From the NCBI GenBank assembly GCA_018814465.1, contig JAHIZR010000427.1:1-8236 (forward strand): a stretch of DNA of 8,236 nucleotides. The letters are read 5' to 3'. Shown piece by piece: positions 5,703-8,236 of the stretch (positions are counted from its first letter, which is position 1; every line of letters begins with the position of its first letter). Both the position numbers and the translations under genes were made by a program. The stretch comes from a bacterium. GTDB lineage: Bacteria; Electryoneota; RPQS01. The notes beneath the pieces are model-generated. The model was not told where the DNA came from. It did not search any database and saw only the letters and a program-made list of their open reading frames with translations.

Positions 5703-7046
5703 ATGAAAAACGATACCGCTATCCTTATTGTCGACGACGAGCAATCGGTCCGCAACTCGCTCCAGAAATGGTTTGTCACTGAAGGCTTCAATGTCTCGAC
5801 CGCAAAAAACGCGGACGAAGCAATGGCCATTTTAAGAAGCCAGAGTATTGACCTTGTACTGCTGGATATAAAAATGCCCGGCATGAACGGTATTGAATTC
5901 AATCGCTGGATCCGTTCACAAAACCCGGACATTATCGTAATCATGATGACCGCTTTCGCTTCGGTCGACACAGCCGTCGAAGCACTCAAGGATGGAGCCT
6001 ACGACTATGTTGCCAAACCGATCGACCCTGACGACCTGACACATATCGTTCGCAATGCTCTCGAAAAACGCAGCTTAGCAACCGAGAACACCCAGCTTAA
6101 ACAACAGATTGCCGCGCTGTCGATGCCGGAAGATATAATCGGAGAGTCGCCGAAAATCAAGCATGTGCTCGAAATGGTCGCCGCCGTCGCGAATACGGAC
6201 GCCACCGTGATGATACGCGGCGAAAGCGGAACGGGCAAAGAGCTTGTGGCTCGCGCTATCCACAGCAACAGTGCCCGCCGCTATGCGCCGATTATCAGTG
6301 TCAACTGCGGGGCGGTGGCAGAATCCCTGCTCGAAAGCGAGCTCTTCGGCCATGAAAAAGGCGCTTTTACCGGCGCCAGCGCCCGCCGCAAAGGTAAGCT
6401 GGAACGCGCCCACAAAGGAACGGTCTTCTTCGATGAAATCGGCACCATCGGGACGAAGATGCAGGTCGAGCTGCTGCGCGTACTCGAATCAAAACGATTT
6501 ACACGCGTCGGGGGAGAGACGCCGATAGACGTCGACTTCCGAGTCATCAGCGCGACAAATCACGATCTCGAAGCCGCCGTGGCCGCTGGTGCTTTCAGAG
6601 AGGATCTCTATTTCAGACTGAATGTATTCTCAATCACGATACCGCCGCTGCGTGATCGCGCGGAGGATATCGAACCTTTAGCGAAATACTTCGTAACCCG
6701 CATTGCGCGTTCAATGAGCCGCCCCGTTAAAAGCATCTCGAAAGAAGGCATTCAAATGATGCTGACTTATGACTGGCCGGGAAATATCCGCGAGCTGCGC
6801 AATGTCATCGAACGGGCCATCGTCCTCTGCAAGGGAGACACCATCGAACCGCCCGATCTTTCCTTCCCTTTTACTTTCCGTTCAAAACAACCGGCCGGCG
6901 ATACGCTTGAAGAAGTCGAAAAGGCGCACATGCAAAGAGTGCTCGAACGATGCGATTGGAATATCAGCCAGGCAGCCAAACTGCTCGATATCGATCGCAC
7001 CACCCTGTACAGCAAGATCAAGAAATTTGATCTGCGTCAGCCCTGA
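5703..7046 (+). CDS. NtrC-family sigma-54-dependent response regulator
   Basis: A 447-residue cytoplasmic transcription activator. Receiver domain 1-120: acidic pocket D11/D12, phospho-acceptor Asp55 (LLDIKMPG), Thr83 and Lys105. The AAA+ domain runs from about 143 to 375: Walker A GESGTGKE (173-180), the sigma-54-contacting loop GAFTGA (220-225), Walker B VFFDEIG (241-247), an arginine-finger region FREDLYFRLN and sensor II GNIRELRN (360-367). The C-terminal Fis-type helix-turn-helix is at about 419-442 (SQAAKLLDIDRTTLYSKIKK). Every element needed to activate sigma-54 RNA polymerase is present. It starts two bases after the kinase stop, so the two are surely cotranscribed and probably translationally coupled. 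Likely targets are the sigma-54-type promoters at 3848-3863 and 7890-7905 that flank this pair. Its last 10 bases overlap the end of the convergent GcvH-like gene. Confidence 0.96.
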   Translation: MKNDTAILIVDDEQSVRNSLQKWFVTEGFNVSTAKNADEAMAILRSQSIDLVLLDIKMPGMNGIEFNRWIRSQNPDIIVIMMTAFASVDTAVEALKDGAYDYVAKPIDPDDLTHIVRNALEKRSLATENTQLKQQIAALSMPEDIIGESPKIKHVLEMVAAVANTDATVMIRGESGTGKELVARAIHSNSARRYAPIISVNCGAVAESLLESELFGHEKGAFTGASARRKGKLERAHKGTVFFDEIGTIGTKMQVELLRVLESKRFTRVGGETPIDVDFRVISATNHDLEAAVAAGAFREDLYFRLNVFSITIPPLRDRAEDIEPLAKYFVTRIARSMSRPVKSISKEGIQMMLTYDWPGNIRELRNVIERAIVLCKGDTIEPPDLSFPFTFRSKQPAGDTLEEVEKAHMQRVLERCDWNISQAAKLLDIDRTTLYSKIKKFDLRQP

Positions 7047-7855
7047 TCGGATTCCTGCTCATCAGAATCACCGCCCCCGATAATATCCTGCACCAGCTTC
7101 GTATAAGCGGCTTCGGAAATCGATTTCTGCAGCTCCTCCGCGAGCGAATCTTCATCGATTTGAGTTAACGCCTGCTCGGGCAGCTGCCTGGCAAGCCGGT
7201 TATCCAGCTTCAGAATCTCATTCACATACCAAGACCAGGTTTTCCCGCCTCGCCGGTAATGCGCGAGTTCTCCGTGCAGCGCTTCGGGTCTCACTTCAAA
7301 CAGCCAGCCTTCTTCCATCGGATCAAGATGAAGCCGATTCGGCCAGCTCGTCAGTGATTCATTCACTGCAATGACGACACCCGTAATGGGCGATACGATG
7401 CCGAACTGCCTGCCCCCTTTAATAAAACCTCCGCAAACAGCGTCCCGCTCGATCCTCTTCCCCTCTTCCGGCAAGGTTATCCCTTCAATGGATCCAAGTA
7501 TCGAAGCAGCGATTAGATCAATTCCAATGCGGATTCGATCCTGATCCAGCATCTGCAGCCAGAAATGCCGCGGATGGAAGAATCGGTTCGCCCACCTTAA
7601 TGGCTGAACCATCTGCGACATCAAAGCGATCCGCAAGGGATGCACGCCTTCCGGTCTGTTCATCGCCGTAATCATTGATCCTTCCGCTGACTCACTGCCG
7701 CCTCTAAGACCAATATCCAGAGGACAGGTTTCGCATTGGAAATTCCGATCGCAAATCTTATAGGCTACCATGCCCAGTTCCATCCAGACACAGCATCGCT
7801 CACCTTCTGGAACGAGGGAGAAATGGGTTTCTTTGGGAGAGGGAAGAGCACACAT
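7037..7855 (-). CDS. GcvH-like (glycine cleavage H / lipoyl-fold) protein with N-terminal four-cysteine motif
   Basis: A 272-residue protein, about twice the length of a true H protein. Residues 21-46 hold CCVWMELGMVAYKICD then CETCP. Cysteines 22, 35, 41 and 44 could bind an Fe-S cluster or metal. A GcvH-like fold covers about 97-190: DQDRIRIGIDLIAASILGSI, then IVSPITGVVIAVNESL and EEGWLFEVRP. Aligning on the conserved SP (155-156), the lipoyl-lysine position is a glycine; the nearest lysine (146) is two residues too far upstream, so lipoylation looks unlikely. The tail is helical and acidic (GGGDSDEQESDQG). This is not an ordinary glycine-cleavage subunit and no other gcv gene is here. The ATG at 7855 gives a 24-base leader from the sigma-54-type promoter; there is no clear Shine-Dalgarno. 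A start at Met25 would remove cysteines 21-22. Confidence 0.82.
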   Translation of the reverse strand: MCALPSPKETHFSLVPEGERCCVWMELGMVAYKICDRNFQCETCPLDIGLRGGSESAEGSMITAMNRPEGVHPLRIALMSQMVQPLRWANRFFHPRHFWLQMLDQDRIRIGIDLIAASILGSIEGITLPEEGKRIERDAVCGGFIKGGRQFGIVSPITGVVIAVNESLTSWPNRLHLDPMEEGWLFEVRPEALHGELAHYRRGGKTWSWYVNEILKLDNRLARQLPEQALTQIDEDSLAEELQKSISEAAYTKLVQDIIGGGDSDEQESDQG

Positions 7856-7889
7856 AATCTTAATTCTTTGCTTGTTTTATTCTTTCTAC

Positions 7890-7905
7890 GGCAATCTGTG
7901 TTCCA
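7890..7905 (-). promoter_or_regulatory. Putative sigma-54 (-24/-12) promoter of the GcvH-like gene
   Basis: The minus strand reads TGGAACACAGATTGCC, with GG and GC exactly 10 bases apart and a TTGC -12 element. The predicted start is near 7879, giving a 24-base leader to the ATG at 7855, a natural distance. Eleven of 16 bases match the site upstream of the FmdE-like operon, including all GG/GC positions and ATTGCC. Confidence 0.66.
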
Positions 7906-7972
7906 TGTTCTCAAATAACTGAATAATATTATATTAAAAACTTGGCCTCCCAAATACTTGTCGTTCATCACT

Positions 7973-7993
7973 ACAGTAAGTGTTGAATATTCC
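7973..7993 (-). promoter_or_regulatory. Conserved GAATATTC block, candidate activator site (copy 2)
   Basis: GTGTTGAATATTCC at 7980-7993. The palindrome is centred about 109 bases upstream of the predicted sigma-54 start, as in copy 1. CACT and AGTG (7969-7972 and 7979-7982) form a further small inverted repeat beside it that is not well kept in copy 1. Confidence 0.5.
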
Positions 7994-8017
7994 TACAATC
8001 ATAGTGATTATATGAAG

Positions 8018-8055
8018 AAAGGCTTAGAAAACTTCCTAAGCCTTTATTTTTATTT
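8018..8055. terminator. Hairpin with T-tract, also a conserved dyad (copy 2)
   Basis: AAAGGCTTAG (8018-8027) pairs with CTAAGCCTTT (8036-8045), loop of eight, followed on + by ATTTTTATTTT. As a + terminator it is good, but no + gene ends nearby; it could stop read-through from the kinase-regulator operon about 1 kb upstream. On the minus strand it lies 54 bases after the beta-barrel stop codon, where a terminator is expected, though its downstream tract (CTTCATATAAT) is weak. The core shares exact sequence and spacing with 3981-4002, so an activator-binding role is an alternative or addition. Confidence 0.6.
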
Positions 8056-8098
8056 TCCATAATCTACTATCTGATTAGTTGTCAATAGGCTCTCCGAA

Positions 8099-8236
8099 TT
8101 AGTACTCCTCCGCCCCGTCTTCGAAATCTCCATTCTGATTGCGCTCCGGCTTGGCTTTGAAGTTGTTGAACTTATAGCTGATATTCAGCATCACCACCGG
8201 CGAATCCATCGAGAACTTGCTGTAATCATAGAAACC
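8099..8236 (-). CDS. C-terminal end of an outer-membrane beta-barrel (TonB-dependent-receptor-like) protein
   Basis: Only the last 45 codons are in the window; the gene continues past the right edge, and the stop is TAA at 8099-8101. The residues SPVVMLNISYKFNNFKAK show the alternating pattern of a final beta strand and closely resemble the C-terminal strand of the outer-membrane beta-barrel and TonB-dependent receptor families of Bacteroidetes and relatives. A short hydrophilic tail (KPERNQNGDFEDGAEEY) follows and ends in an aromatic residue. This places the cell envelope as Gram-negative. The substrate cannot be told. It lies upstream of the GcvH-like gene on the same strand, but the hairpin and sigma-54-type promoter between them argue against a shared transcript. 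Confidence 0.75.
   Translation of the reverse strand, partial: GFYDYSKFSMDSPVVMLNISYKFNNFKAKPERNQNGDFEDGAEEY

Larger units (their letters stand above)
7873..8050 (-). repeat. Regulatory repeat, copy 2 (upstream of the GcvH-like gene)
   Basis: Partner of 3831-4010, in the same orientation. The ungapped match runs from TGTTT at 7873 to GAATATTCC at 7993, with the dyad at 8018-8045. It begins 17 bases upstream of the GcvH-like start codon. It fills most of the 243-base AT-rich gap between that gene and the beta-barrel gene; I see no coding sequence there. Confidence 0.75.

Noticed and set aside
1..8236. CRISPR array, tRNA or rRNA genes, integrase or transposase
   Set aside because: I looked for regular short repeats, tRNA cloverleaf-like segments and mobility-gene motifs on both strands and saw none.

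Overview
The window looks like part of a Gram-negative, probably anaerobic or fermentative bacterium. The right edge holds the end of an outer-membrane beta-barrel protein of a type common in Bacteroidetes and relatives (FCB group). The central sensor kinase carries periplasmic c-type haem motifs. Taxonomy is an inference; no rRNA or other marker is present.

Layout. Positions 2-85 hold the last codons of an unidentified + strand gene, followed by two hairpins, the second a good intrinsic terminator. Positions 319-3660 form a minus-strand operon read right to left: an FmdE-family protein, an acetyl-CoA hydrolase/4-hydroxybutyrate-type CoA-transferase, and a Glu/Leu/Phe/Val dehydrogenase family protein whose catalytic and nucleotide-binding residues are replaced. 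Positions 3661-4056 are an AT-rich divergent intergenic region. Positions 4057-7046 hold a + strand two-component pair: a membrane sensor kinase with CXXCH and CX4CH motifs, and an NtrC-type sigma-54 activator. A convergent minus-strand gene (7037-7855) encodes a GcvH-like protein with an N-terminal four-cysteine motif and no lipoyl lysine at the expected place. After another AT-rich gap comes the beta-barrel gene end (8099-8236).

The most interesting signal is non-coding. The intergenic regions upstream of the two minus-strand units (about 3831-4010 and 7873-8050) are diverged copies of one architecture. Each has a -24/-12 sigma-54-type promoter (TGG-N12-GCC form, GG-N10-GC exact), a conserved GTGTWGAATATTCC block centred about 109 bp upstream of the predicted start, and a sequence-conserved dyad GGCTTAG-N8-CTAAGCC centred about 153 bp upstream. 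That is the geometry expected for targets of an NtrC-family activator, and the regulator is encoded between them.

I therefore read the window as one locus. A c-haem sensor kinase and its sigma-54 activator would switch on two flanking units: fmdE-like/CoA-transferase/dehydrogenase-like on the left and GcvH-like on the right. The signal (redox state, a gas ligand or an electron acceptor) and the pathway are not determined by the sequence. Three of the four target proteins are altered or atypical members of known families (dehydrogenase without catalytic residues, FmdE without its zinc ribbon, H-protein without lipoyl lysine), which suggests a specialised and possibly undescribed function.
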